A DNA stretch of 64,000 nt, taken from positions 69,337,352 to 69,401,351 of the forward strand of contig OY829537.1 in the NCBI GenBank assembly GCA_963691705.1, written 5' to 3'. Position 1 is the stretch's first letter. Every line of letters starts with the position of its first letter. Source of the DNA: Viola odorata (Eukaryota; Streptophyta; Magnoliopsida; Malpighiales; Violaceae). The position numbers and the translations under genes were made by a program. Of the stretch, positions 10,336-21,800 are shown in pieces. The notes under the pieces were generated by a model. That model was not told the DNA's origin and did no database searches. It saw nothing but the letters and a program-made list of their open reading frames with translations.

Positions 10336-11385
10336 AGTCGAAAAAATAGAGACCTCTCATGGCTTTTAAAACTCTATACAACCTCCCCTATACTAAGGGT
10401 CAACGACAAAAGCACAGTTTATGTTAGTCAAACTAACAGACCGTTAAGGTTGACCGTTGACTTTAATTAAAAAATTCAGAAAAAATGTAAAAATGTAAAG
10501 AATCCAAAAAAAATCTTTTACAAATTGTAAAAATTCTAAAAACAATAACTAATCTAAAAATCAAAAAACATTTGTAAAAATTCCGAAAAAAAAGGAAAAA
10601 TTCTAAAAATAAATAATTAATCTAAAATCCAGAAAAAATGTAACAAATCAAAAACAAATTTTAAAAAATCCAAAAATATCTAATTAATCTAAAAATCCAA
10701 GAAAAATGTAAAAATTCCAAAAAAAAAAACAATTCTAAAAAATGTAAAAATAACCAAAAAAAAGTTAATTAATCTAAAAATTCAGAAAAATTGTAGAAAT
10801 CCAAAAGAAAATTAATTAATCAAAATATTCCAAAAAAATTTAAAATCTAGAAATTAATCTAAAAATCGAGAAAAATGCTAAAAGTTGAAAATAAAATTAT
10901 AAGAAATTGTAAAAATTTAGTTAATTGTAGATTTTTACATTTTCCTGGATTTTTAGATTAATTTAATTTTTTTTTGGAATTTTTACATTTTTTTTGTGAA
11001 TTTTTACATGTTTTTTGTGAATTTTGACATTTTTTTGGATTTTTTACATTCTTTAGAATTTTAATATTTTTTTGGATTTTTAGATTAATTAAATAATTTT
11101 TTGGAATTTTTACATTTTATTTCTGGATTTTTAGGTTAATTAATTTTTTTTTTAGAATTTTTATATTTCTTGGGAATTTTTACAAATAATTTTAGATTTT
11201 TTACATTTTGTTTTTTGGATTTTTTACATTTTTTTTCGAATTTTTTAATTAAAGTCAACGGTCAACACTAACGATATGTTAGTTTGACTAACAGGAACTA
11301 CACTTTTGTCGTTGACCCTTAGTTTAGTGCAAGGGAGGTTGAATAGAGTTTTTAAAAGCTAGGGAAGGTTTCTGTTTTTCGCGTT
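10336..11385. repeat. ~1.05-kb foldback (long inverted repeat)
   Basis: The left arm contains CTAAGGGTCAACGACAAAAG (~10398) and GTTAGTCAAACTAACA (~10424). The right arm carries the reverse complements (GTTAGTTTGACTAACA ~11278, CTTTTGTCGTTGACCCTTAG ~11304). Between the arms the sequence is a run of degenerate short units such as AATTCTAAAAA, with As on the left and Ts on the right. Edges are approximate. It could be a MULE-type or foldback element. No ORF. Confidence 0.7.
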
Positions 11386-11812
11386 AGTATAGGGGCCTTT
11401 TTACTGTATGGTATATCGAATTATCGTACGAACTAATGTTAATGTTTGTAATTCCATTGTTCCAAGATTATATTATTACTTATTTAGTATTTATTAAAGT
11501 AATGTTTGTATGTAATTCGATATTACCGTAATACCGTACTGAAATTATTGAGAGTATTGGTTAATTAATTTTCCAATAAATATTGATCTAATTTTACCCG
11601 TATGAATTTAATTAGGAGTATTGATTAATTAAAATAATTGGAACATTGGAATAAATTTACCAGGATTAATTTTAAATAAATATCAATTATGAAGTATTTT
11701 TATTTTTAGAAAATTTTACATTTTGGAAAATTTTGTCTGTGAAACAGATTTTGGAAAATTTTCCAGTTTTGCAAAATTTTTAGAAATTTTTCCGTTGTGA
11801 AACAACACCTAA

Positions 11813-12040
11813 ACCTTGAACCCCAATGTCAGGTACTGGGTTCTCATTCACGTCTGGCAAATCTTCATGGATTTTGTCCAAATGTTGAGTATATGGGAGT
11901 ATTTCTTCTGCTTCTTCTACATTGGCTTCATCCTCATTTCGGCCGGGGAATTCTAGGCCTTCATTAACAAACTCGAAGTCTGAGAGTGGGGCTGGATGGA
12001 ATTGAAACAAATTGAGAGGGTCGAATTGATTGTCTTCCAT
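11813..12040 (-). pseudogene. MLE1 transposase, N-terminal exon
   Basis: ATG at 12040 opens an acidic N-terminus (MEDNQFDPLNLF, NEDEANVEEAEEILPY). It is the expected acidic head of plant mariner-like transposases and lies between the 5' TIR (12398) and the rest of the protein at 9398. The reading frame is interrupted at 11812 by the TAA target duplication of the Harbinger-like insertion. Confidence 0.65.
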
Positions 12041-12400
12041 TGTTCTTCCGCAAAATAAATTTGAACAAAATTTCTAGAGCTCTAGGGATTGACGAATATG
12101 GGTGGGAACATTAACAAATGGAGTGAGAGAGCATTGTTAACTACTCCAGCTCTAAAAATTTTGAATTTAGGCAGAAAGAATTTAAAATTTCAATTGAACG
12201 AATTGAAAATTTGGGAGGGATTAAGGTTCAAATTTGGGAAATGTTTGGCGAAGGAAGAGCTGTTATAAAGTGAGTAATGATAGTGTAGTAAATACACAAA
12301 TTAGTGAAAGGGGATTTTGGTAATCAAACGACGAGCATAGTGTCTCCTTAATATATATGCCCGGTCAATAAACGACCTCCTTTCAAGGACGGAGGGAGTA

Positions 12401-12869
12401 TGTAAAAGCATTGATTTTCCCCTAAACTATACTGTTATTTAAAAATTAGAATTTTAATATTTGTAGTAATTAAACAATTCACAACAGTAAACAATAAAAA
12501 CATAAAAGCTATTAAAAAAATGGTAGGGCCTAGAATTTAAAGCATTTTTTTTCCTTTTTTATAATTTTTGTCATTAAAATTTTCAATTTCTGAGTGACAT
12601 TGTCCCTGGTATACTTGCCGCATTTATTCCTCAATTTTTTTCACACTTTTTTAAAAAAATTTACTGTTATTTTTAGTTTTTTATCCAGAAAGAATGCTAA
12701 AATTGGTAACTTTTAGTAAAACATAAAATTTGAACGCAAGTTTTAAAAATTTTGAGGGAGAAGTTCATCACCTTGTGGGCACTTTTTTATATACCATATC
12801 CCAGTGGAATTTTAGAATTCAAATTTACAGAAAATAAGGATGATGACTGCCAACAAACACTATCACATA
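12401..12869. other. Spacer between two mariner-like elements
   Basis: AT-rich DNA between the TIRs of MLE1 and MLE2. I see no gene or repeat in it. Confidence 0.5.
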
Positions 12870-13258
12870 CTCCCTCCGGTCTTTTATATTTGACGCGGAG
12901 GAGGAGTTCACACGGATTAGGGGCATGTCAATGGAGGTTGCTACCTGTCTATGGGCCACACAGACCACACCACGCATCCTCCGCTCCTGCCTTCTTCTTC
13001 CTCTTTCGTTCCTCTCCCTTTTCTCTCTCTTTCATTTCTCGTCCAAAACAACCCTAATTCGCAATCCCGCGTAAAATTTCCCAAAATTTTGGAATTGAAA
13101 TTTTGGTAAAATTTGAAATTCAAAATGTTTCCCTCGTTATCCTGTTGCTTGAAATTTTTTAATTTCCCGATTGGGTTTAAAAATTCAGCCACCTCCTCTT
13201 TCTTCAAAATCAAACTCGAATTCAAATTCGTCAAAAAACCTTTTCCACTGACTCTGCT

Positions 13259-13701
13259 ATGACTTCTCCAGCACCTAACCTCAATGAGCTCCCAACAACT
13301 ACTCCATCTCATATGTCAATCGAACCTGCATCTCCCGAAGTCTATTAGCCTGGGACGTCGAAGGATGCGAAGTGTTCCTTTGAGATAGAGGACAACAATG
13401 AGATCTCTTGCTTTCTACCTTGGTGTATCGAAGACATTTCTGTATAGCAAAATGAAAGAAGGAATCATCAAGCGCCATAAGAATGCCATAAAACCTTCTT
13501 TGAGAATAGAGAATCACACTGCCAGGATCAACCATTGTCTCTCCTCTTTTGATCCATCATCATTGCCTCATGATCCAACATTCAAAAGGATGGAAAACAC
13601 AGTGCATATTGATGAGAAGTGGTTCTACTTGACCAAGAAATCTCAAACATATTACCTCCTGCATGACGAAGCTGATCCAGTAAGAACAATTAAAAGCTCT
13701 T
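13259..13701 (+). pseudogene. MLE2 transposase, N-terminal part (deleted DNA-binding region)
   Basis: ATG 13259 opens a short head (MTSPAPNLNELP) that runs into a stop at about 13346. Right after it, sequence equivalent to the end of the DNA-binding region resumes (GRRRM, then MRSLAFYLGVSKTFLYSK), so the helix-turn-helix region is largely deleted. The first catalytic Asp is in VHIDEKWF. The piece ends at IKSS, where the solo LTR begins. Confidence 0.75.
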
Positions 13702-15245
13702 GATAGCATGTCTTTATTGTAGGTTTTTCTATCTTATTTCTGGCCTTTTCGAGGGCAAGATACTTCTGATTTGCCCTTTTTCCCATCTTTTTGCAGATCA
13801 GCGCCTAAAGGGAGAAAAGTCGTCGAGCCCGCGACGCTAACCAGACCAGTGAGCAGTCTCAAGCCCTTGACTTCCCTGCGTCAGATCAGAGATCAAGAGC
13901 CAAAGGAAAGAATTCCAGAAGCTTCCAAAAGGTGTCAGACGCTTCCAGAAGATCCTAGAAGATTCCAGAATATTCTCTGGCAAGGACGCGGTCCCCTTGT
14001 GTGCTGGCATCCTCCCAAGCGCCGACACCCTCTCTCCCTTAGCTGTATTTTTATCTCCAAGCTAGTTTTAGCCTATATAAGCTTAGCTTTAGGGTTTTTG
14101 TAAGGGAGGCTGACTCTAGACACTAAAAATACCTCTTTCTTTTACCCTAATTTCTAGGGATTTTATTCTCTTGAATATTGGAGCAGCCGCCAGTTTTGTA
14201 AAAAAGGAAGCTTTCCTTCTTTGATTTATTAAATCAATTACCGGTTTCCTCTAATCCTTTTCTCTACTCCTTCTTGCATGATATTCATTACCTACTGTTT
14301 ACATTTAGTTATGAGTAGCTAAATACCACCTTCTTAGTGAAGGGTGTTCCAAGGGTTGCAAGGGTTAGTTAGGAGGCCTAAAGTGTGCTTAATATATTCT
14401 CTTGTCATATTCAATCATTTATCGTTTTAATCCTTGCTCATTTAGAACTGTTGAGGGCCTGATCAGCTGTCAATATTTCTGCATGTGTATTGTCATTCTC
14501 TTGGTTATAACTTACGCGAATCCTTGAGATAAAGTAGACACCTAGTGTAGACATCGCGAGAGGTCTTTCGTCTAGGGGTATTTCATTGTTTAGGTTATGT
14601 GATGCAAGCTTGACAACCTGAGATGTCACGCCCTAGATCTGTCTTGCCTCCACTTCATGGGCGTTTTGAGTAGTGTCTCCCCGCATTAGTTCCTGGGAGG
14701 ACGGCGAAACGTCAAGGCCGCCCCATATGTAGAAACAAGATGTGGCTTCTACCTACGAAGGTAAGTAGGGAGCCTACGTGGAAACATGGCTCCTATAGCA
14801 GGTCTATACCTGAGCTTGGACTATTTTCGTGCCCATGATTAACTGACCTAGAAAGCAACCCGAGAACACCTTTCGCTAAGACCTCTTCCCAACTGATTTA
14901 TATCTCTTTTATTACTTTTCGTGCCCTTGAGTACCTTTTGTTATTTTACCCTTGATTGCTTTTTACTTTCGAGACCCCGAATGTTTGTTACTTTTATGAT
15001 TGCGGTTTACATATTTTTACTTATCTGTTTTGTTAGCTCCCATATCTGCGTCGATTAATTCATTAATCGATAGAAACTTCCCCAGTGTTTCTTGACCGTA
15101 TTCTGTTGCATTTGTGCCTTGTCATACACCTTTATTAGCAGTTTATTCCTTCAATCTCTGTGGTTCGACCCTGTCTTGCCCTGTACATATTTATTTGTGC
15201 ATTAGGCATCAGGAAAATATTTAATACATTTGAGTGACGATCAGC
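13702..15245 (+). mobile_element. Solo LTR (1,544 bp) in MLE2 transposase
   Basis: It begins TGATAGCATG and ends GTGACGATCA, flanked by the 5-bp duplication GCTCT (13697-13701 and 15246-15250). Removing it joins the transposase codons exactly. A TATA box (TATATAA, 14074-14080) suggests plus orientation. It has no PBS, PPT or coding domain, so it is the product of LTR-LTR recombination. Its TGAT...ATCA ends resemble those of the Athila element at 29360, but the family is not assigned. Confidence 0.82.
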
Positions 15246-15937
15246 TCTCATTTCATACCTAAAGTAATGTTCTTAGCTGCTGTTGCGAGGCCAGGTATGA
15301 CTCTGATGGTTTATGCACATTTGATGGAAAGATTGGGATTTTCCCATTAGTTCAATCTGTTGCTGCTGTAAGATCGAGTCAGAATAGGCCTCGTGGTACA
15401 GTTGAGATTAAACCTATTGCTAATATAACAAGAGATGTAATTAGAGATTTTATGATTAGTAAGGTATTGCCTGCCATAGCCAACAAATGGCCTAGGGAGT
15501 GTATTAGAGAAGCCATTTATATTCAACAAGACAATGCAAAGACCCATATTCGCACTGACGATGTTCAATTCTTGTGTGTAGTTCAAGCTAGTGGAATGAA
15601 TATTTCTCTTGTTTGTCAACCTCCTAACTCTCCTGACTTAAACCTCTTGGACTTTGGCTTCTTTAGAGCAATACAGTCACTGCAGGGTAAGGAGTGTGCA
15701 AAATCCATAGTTGATTTGATTGGGGCTGTTGAGCAGGCATTCCAAGATTTTCCAGACAAGAAGAGCAACAATGTTTTCTTAACATTGCAGTCGTGTATGG
15801 TTGAGATATTAAAATGTGATGGATCCAACAATTACAAGATTCCTCACCTAAAGAAGGATCAACTTGCTAGACAGGGGGCTTTACCATCAGCAATACGGTG
15901 CTTTTCAAATATTTATGCAGTAGCCTATCTGTCTTGA
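15246..15937 (+). pseudogene. MLE2 transposase, catalytic C-terminal part
   Basis: Continues the MLE2 transposase after the solo LTR. KVMFLAAVARP is followed by a one-base deletion, then TFDGKIGIFPL. The second catalytic Asp is in IQQDNAKTH and the third in NLLDFGFF, with 39 residues between, the DD39D spacing of plant mariner-like elements. The frame ends at TGA 15935-15937 (AVAYLS). The catalytic core is otherwise well kept, so this copy is fairly young. Confidence 0.82.
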
Positions 15938-16614
15938 TAAAGTCTCAGGTGACTGTCTTACATTTGGTAGTGTTTGATTTTTCCAAAAATCAACGAATGG
16001 CTGACTTTGTTTTTATGCAGGAATGCATATTTTTTGATCTTCCCCTGTATGAAATTTGCACTAAAGAGGCTTGGGGATATATGTTATGTTGTAGATAGTT
16101 TTGGTGTAGATATAGTTGTTGTGCAGATACAACTTTTGAATGTGTTTGTAGGAGCAAATATGCATGTAATTTGGTTGTTCAATTATGGAATGTTCAATCG
16201 TGAACATTGTGGTATGTTCAATTGTGAACATAGTGGAATGTATCTGATGTGAAGGAATTAGAGATTTTGTGAAGGAATTTATTGTTCAATAAAGTATTTT
16301 TATGAAAGAATTTGTGATACATTTATGCATACTCTGTTCCCATTTTAATTTTGCCAAAATCAACCAGTTGCCATATACCACAATGCAGGGACTTGCAATC
16401 ATCCAAAATGAACATATTTCTATATATGGCATCCTCTGTTTCCATATACCACAATGCATCCATTGAAATTAAACAAAAATACACGAACCATTGCAAATTA
16501 AGTAAACACAAACCCAATCCATATTCAACAAAAACCTTGTTTATTCAACCAACCCAAACACAAACATTACATAAAGTTCTGAAATTTAAAAACTAAAAAC
16601 TAAAAACAGAAATC
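15938..16614. other. Non-coding stretch with short repeats
   Basis: No gene seen. Imperfect 24-bp direct repeats containing ATGTTCAAT...GTGAACAT lie at about 16185-16240, and CCATATACCACAATGCA occurs twice (about 16371 and 16442). Confidence 0.4.
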
Positions 16615-16977
16615 CTAATCATTTTTTGGGATGGCAGGGATCCTGTTCCCATACTTTTCCAGACCAGCGACATCAGACCTACAAATATTGATGGTGGACT
16701 CCAAGCTTTCATTCTTGGCTTCAAGCAAAGCAATGGCTGTCTCCAGATGAACAAGACAATCCTGCACAGTGTCTACAATAACTATACCATCCTGTGCATG
16801 GCAGCTATCGTGTGCATTCCTCTTCATCCATCTCAACCTTGCTGCATGTGATGCAAGCCTCCTAATGTCCGGGTTCGTCTATTCAGTCTTCGCAGAAGCC
16901 TGCTCTATCTCCTGTTCAATATGGTTGCCTACCACCCCTCCACCTGCATGGAAACTTTCTGCCTCTCTAGCATCCAT
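16615..16977 (-). pseudogene. 120-codon ORF B, paralogue of ORF A, one internal stop
   Basis: The frame runs from ATG 16975-16977 to its stop at 16615, 363 nt, exactly the length of ORF A (17514-17876). An in-frame TAG falls at codon 33. Aligned without gaps to ORF A it shares DI-RRL-type residues at 37-41, a LE-K-E-LE helix around 85-93 and the tail GN-I--IPK-(residues 110-120). I do not recognise the family; the sequence looks helical. A possible splice acceptor (TTGTTGCAG) lies ~30 nt upstream of the ATG. Confidence 0.5.
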
Positions 16978-17433
16978 GGAATTAGATGAAATAGAAATTA
17001 AAAAAACCTGCAACAAAAAGATGGAGTGAACTAGATGAAGAAATAGAATTATGGTGTGTTGCTTGAATAGAAGGAGAAAGGAAAGGAACTATTTTACGCA
17101 GGGAAAATAGAGGATGTAGAGATGCTTTAATAGATGGAGTGTCGAACGGAGTTATGGTTTGTGTAAAAAAGCTGAGGAGTCAGGGTTGCAGTCAAAGAGG
17201 GAGAGGGGAGGAGTTTTGACTGGTCTAAACTGCTCAGGAGATGTGAAAGGGCACGTCTGCTCTGAACAGATTCCCAAACCTTACGGGAATCACAACCTTT
17301 AGGCAACAGTTTCTTGAGTAGAAGAAATTTTACCTTGTTGAATAGTCGTGGACCTATGTAGTCTTCAATGATCTCTTCAATGCGACTGTTCAAAGGCTGT
17401 AACTGCACAAGTTCCTAGCTTCTCCAATTCCTC

Positions 17434-17440
17434 TATAAGA
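17434..17440 (+). promoter_or_regulatory. TATA box upstream of ORF A
   Basis: TCCTCTATAAGACAGG lies 74-80 nt upstream of the ORF A ATG (17514), a normal distance for a plant core promoter with a short leader. Confidence 0.45.
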
Positions 17441-17513
17441 CAGGGCCACTCACAGACATTCACCAAAGCATTCCATTTTCAAATCCTTTGTTTACAGCCT
17501 ATTTCCACCTCCA

Positions 17514-17876
17514 ATGAATACTAATGAAGCTACCCACATTCTTAACATTTCAGGAGCAGTCGTGTCTTATCTGCATAGTGATTTCACCGATTTCCATACC
17601 AAATTGCTTCAAACAGAGCAGGATATTAATCGGCTGAAAACTCTCTATCGCAGGCTCAAGGAGATAAGGGGTACAACGGGCTATGAAGAAGATGGTCCAG
17701 ACTCTGAAGAAGTCATCCTCACCACCAGCGAGGCCCTTATGTTATTGGGGAAAACAACAGTCAAGCTAGAGAGTAAGATGGAGTGTCTCAACATCTGCAT
17801 CAACACCTACAGTTCAACACATAGGACTCTGAACAAGTTTGGCAACATGATCATTGGAATCCCAAAAATCAATTAA
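17514..17876 (+). CDS. 120-aa ORF A, unknown small helical protein inside MLE2
   Basis: Intact ORF from ATG 17514 to TAA 17876 with a TATA box about 75 nt upstream. The protein is largely helical in composition (for example TEQDINRLKTLYRRLKEI at residues 34-51), has an acidic patch (EEDGPDSEE) and ends KFGNMIIGIPKIN. ORF B, 537 bp away on the other strand, is a same-length paralogue whose tail reads KYGNRIPAIPKND. Both lie between the MLE2 transposase and its right TIR. Function unknown. It may be a captured host gene pair or an accessory gene; either is inference. Confidence 0.5.
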   Translation: MNTNEATHILNISGAVVSYLHSDFTDFHTKLLQTEQDINRLKTLYRRLKEIRGTTGYEEDGPDSEEVILTTSEALMLLGKTTVKLESKMECLNICINTYSSTHRTLNKFGNMIIGIPKIN

Positions 17877-18696
17877 ATACAGCTATCTAGTGTAATGTGT
17901 ATGCTATGCTTTAATTTAAATTTCAATGAATTTATGTTTGCTTAAAGACGGTTTTTAATTCCTGTGGATGAGCTGGGCAAAACAAAACACAACAACAGAA
18001 GAATCGCTCAAATTGGCCAGCAAAATTGAAAATTTTGAAAACAGAAATACACAAAAAATTAAACAAAAACAAACGAAGAATGCATCATCAACACCATAAT
18101 CATGTATTCATATAATAGAGTTAATTACACCCAAAATCCACATCAATTTCATCACTCTCTGGCAACATAAATCCAGAAACAGAGGATGAAACCCTAAGCC
18201 CAAAATTCAAATATATACCCCCAGATCCCATTAAAAAAAACGAAGAATTGAGATGGAAACCGTTTACTCCCTTTCATCCTTGGAATGACATTGCGGGATA
18301 CATTCATGGTTGGAAAATCCTTTCAGATCAAATAAAACCTAACTTTCGACGGTATCTTCTCATTGTCAACGCTAAACCTAGAAACCTCACCAGCCTTTTG
18401 CCCAGCCCTATCGATTTCCTTATGTTTTCAGCAACCAAATTTTATTTGAATTTTTGGACAAAGGAGGACAAGAGGTTTTGAGGAGAGAAGGAGAGGAGAG
18501 AAGGAGAGGATAGAGAATATGAGTGTCAGGGACGAATGAATCGATCTTGTCCATGTTCCGACACTTCCCAACTCCTAGTCGTCTGAGGGTATTTTCGTCA
18601 AACCAAAAAGTAACGGGACACATTTCCCAAAGGGTTGTCAATTAAAAAAGACAGACGTCTTTGGGCTAAAATATCAAATATTTCAAGACAGAGGGA
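17877..18696. other. Sequence between ORF A and MLE2 right TIR
   Basis: AT-rich. A 77-codon plus-strand ORF (18248-18481) has no recognisable domain and is not called. The last ~50 bp form the right TIR. Confidence 0.35.
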
Positions 18697-18824
18697 GTGC
18701 AACATATCAGAAACCTAAAAATCATTGAGAAAGGATGCCGCTTGTCCCTTTCCGGCTAGCCCTCACGCCGTTGACTCTGCCACCGCCAACCTGCCCGCTG
18801 TAGGCACCGACGGGTCCGTCGCCT

Positions 18825-21800
18825 CTACTTGTCTGTAATATCTAATTTGTATGCAAAAACATTGATTTTCCCATAAATCTCATGTAGATGGATGCGTTTC
18901 TTGGGATTCTCCCATGTGATTAGTTCTCTTATTCCATTCTCAATCTCTAGTGTTTCTCTCATTAGACTGCCGATGCAGAACCCTAATCCACTTAAGCAGA
19001 GTATTATCTGCCTCTTTACCTTATGCTCACTTTCGTTGGCACTGACCATGTTGCATACTTTGATTGCATGTTGAAGAAAAGATGTCTCAATCTCAATAAG
19101 ATTATCATCGTTTGCACCCAAATCCCTAAATATCTCTGCATCTGGTGATTTTCCTGCCTCAGGGTCAAAAAATGCGCCTTTGTTGTGCAAATCCTCATCA
19201 AGTTCTTTTAGGGATTTGATTAGAAGTACCTCTTGTAGACATTCTAGTGAAGAGCAGACTTTCTCCTGGAAGTGATCTAGATCCGCATTCAGTTGTCGTT
19301 GTAATGCCTGCCCATCAATCCCCATTTTCACAAATAGTTGTGAAAGGATTTGGAGCTGATGCGCCACGCTGAGTAAGAGATCATCCATCTTTCTTAGAGA
19401 TAAAAGAAATTTAGCGTAACAGGTTGGATTGAAGTGCAAGAACCAGAAATTAGGCTCCACCTCAGCTTCCGCCATGAAATTCTCTAGTTCATCCATGTGG
19501 ATTTGCAGCTTTTTTTGCTTTACTTTTAGTCCTAGTGGAATTGTGGATGGCTTGCTTGTTCTGCTGCTGGGTTGATGACCCAAGTCTTCGATGCACTCGC
19601 GGAGTGCATCTAAGCACCACGCAAGTTCACTCTTTGCTAGAGTTGCTGCTCTTGCTGGTTGCAGTATAAACTCTATCACAATTAAGCACATTAGTCCAAT
19701 ACATGCCTCTGATAGTCTTGCAATTGCAAAGTCAATTGGGGACCCATAATTACTCCTCCCAAGAATAAATAGTGCTCCTATCACAGCTGCATCCGCTCCT
19801 GAGTCGCCATAAAACTTGCTGTATCTTAGAGCACAGGTGAAAAGGATCCAAGGGAGAAGAGGTAGAAACTTTATATCATCTATTTTTTCGAAAAGAGCGA
19901 GAAAGATGATTCCATAGACTGATCCTATTGCTGTTCCTGTAGCGCGAGCATTTGAAGCTGTAATTATTGGTTGTCTTTCCGTCACAAAACTGATGGCAAC
20001 TGATAGTCCTGACCAATACCCATTTACTTTGTTGAAGGTCAGACCAAATAGAACGGCAAAGCCCAAGGCAAGTGAAGACTTGACGGCAAACATCCAATTC
20101 CCTGGGATTGGGTGATGCCAAACCTTGGGGATTCTACAGATGGGTTGACGTTTGGCATCTTTCTTGTCTTCGTTTGGAACTTTTCGGGTGTTCTTTGCGA
20201 CGCATTCTAGACATTGACCAATGTGTGTCCCGCTTTGGAGCAGCTCCATACAGTACAAGAAGAAGAAAGTGGCCAAGTTCTCTCGGGTTCCTCCAGTGAT
20301 CTTAGGCATCCAGAGGCTGTTATCTAAGAACCTTGTTTGTGCCTCTGCAGTATTTGTGGCATCAAAAAGTTCACAGCACTTGGTTTGCTCAAACTTTAGC
20401 TGTATTTTTCCTTTCATTTTCTGTAACTGCTCGGTGAACCTTACATCAACTGTGTCTATGGGAAAGGAAGCGAAAGAATTAAGAGCCATTTCCATTCCGC
20501 GCATTGGTAATCCCAGTTTCCGCAAGTTTTCTGCAGGATCATTGCATTTGCTCTTTGACCATCTGAGCTGTGGTTTCTCCCACAATGTGCCCACCTGGTC
20601 GCAAACACACAACACACGACATGAGCTTCTGTTGCTAGTGAAAGCATGTAATGACAACTGAACTGGTGGATATAACTTACTCGAGCAGCTCTTATAATTT
20701 TGAAAAGTTTGGCCGCTGTTCTCGAGAGCAGCTTTGCCCTGGACATCAAATCGGCTGCATCTTGCTTGTGCTGGGCAGTGAAGGCCTCCACCAAGAGATC
20801 CAATCTCTCTAAAGCATCCTCAATGTACACTTCAGACGTTCCCCGCACCTACAAAGATACAAAGATAATGAATTACATTTACAAGCCGTTTAGTAGGCAA
20901 ATCATGAAAGAATTCAGTTCATTTTATTTAACAACTTATTTGGAAATTTAAATTTGTTAGAAAATAAAATAATTTAATTTTAAATCTATTACTCGGTAGA
21001 TAAATAGTTAGAATTTAATTTCTAATCAAACTCTAATTAAATTATAACTCTTTAATTTTTATTAGAAAATAAATTACACGAAAATAGGTTAGATTTTAAT
21101 GAAAATTCTACCGAAATTTTATTTAAAATATTAAAATTACAAAATTAACATTTTTTTAAAATATAAGCAACATTGCTTATCTATAGTCCGGCCACAAAAT
21201 CAATACTACAAGTCTACGACACACTTTATACTTTTAATTTCTTGCTTTTGGACAAGTCTAATTTATTTATTTTTGTTTTCATGCAATATAAGCTTGGCAC
21301 TTTAGTACAATTTAGTCAAATAGTAATATATTAATTTTTTTTTATTACGTGTAAAGATATTCCAAACAAAAAGAACTAAAATCTAGTTTTTTTTTTATTT
21401 GAACTCAAAATATAAGAATTTATTGTGAAATAATTTTATCTTTATTAGTAGGGTGGCATTAAATTCATTTCTAGTAAGGATTTGGTTCCAAATCGGGTGT
21501 AACAAAATTCTATTTAACGGATGAATTGTAGTGGTTGCTTTGGTATAACATTTATAATTCAAACAATTCAAATGAATTTAAAGAAATCGATACCAAATAA
21601 AATTCAATTAGCAAATCTTCCATTTTTAAAGAGAATTTAATTTTCAGTTCAATTTCTATTAAAATACCATCCTAAAGAAAAATATTATTTTAATTCAGTT
21701 CTTAATGAATTAAACTCTTATCATTTTTTACTTTATTAAACGGTAAACTCTTAGGTAGAGATCTCATATTTTTAATAAGGAAAGATTGGTTTAAGTTGGA

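Larger units (their letters stand above)
9399..11809 (-). mobile_element. PIF/Harbinger-like element, internally deleted
   Basis: Terminal inverted repeats: left GGCTGCGTTTCACAACG, right (reverse complement) GGTGTTGTTTCACAACG. A 3-bp target duplication TAA flanks it (9396-9398 and 11810-11812), as expected for PIF/Harbinger. A C-terminal transposase remnant on the minus strand (10176-10334) supports the class. A foldback at 10336-11385 interrupts it. Most of the transposase is missing, so it is non-autonomous. Confidence 0.72.
8629..12398 (-). mobile_element. MLE1: mariner-like element, 3' truncated, with a Harbinger-like insertion
   Basis: Tc1/mariner superfamily, plant DD39D type. The 5' terminal inverted repeat is at the right edge (minus strand CTCCCTCCGTCC, ending 12398), followed by TA. 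Transposase pieces read leftwards at 11813-12040 and 8629-9398, split by the element at 9399-11809. The 3' end, including the second and third catalytic aspartates and the other TIR, is missing at 8629. It lies head to head with MLE2, whose 5' TIR starts 471 bp to the right. Confidence 0.82.
12870..18697 (+). mobile_element. MLE2: mariner-like element with solo-LTR insertion and extra ORFs
   Basis: The left TIR CTCCCTCCGGTC starts at 12870 after TA. A matching inverted end, CTCCCTCTGTC on the minus strand, ends at 18697, followed by TG instead of TA. The transposase runs on the plus strand in two pieces (13259-13701, 15246-15937) around a solo LTR (13702-15245). About 2.75 kb separates the transposase stop from the right TIR, unusually long, and holds two small paralogous ORFs. 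It is possible that the right end belongs to a separate related element. Confidence 0.7.

Noticed and set aside
17127..17408. 93-codon minus-strand ORF between ORF A and ORF B
   Set aside because: The upstream codon is GTG, with no ATG near; no recognisable domain and no paralogue. It might be an exon, but nothing supports it.
18248..18481. 77-codon plus-strand ORF near the MLE2 right end
   Set aside because: No known domain, no promoter signal and no second copy in the window.
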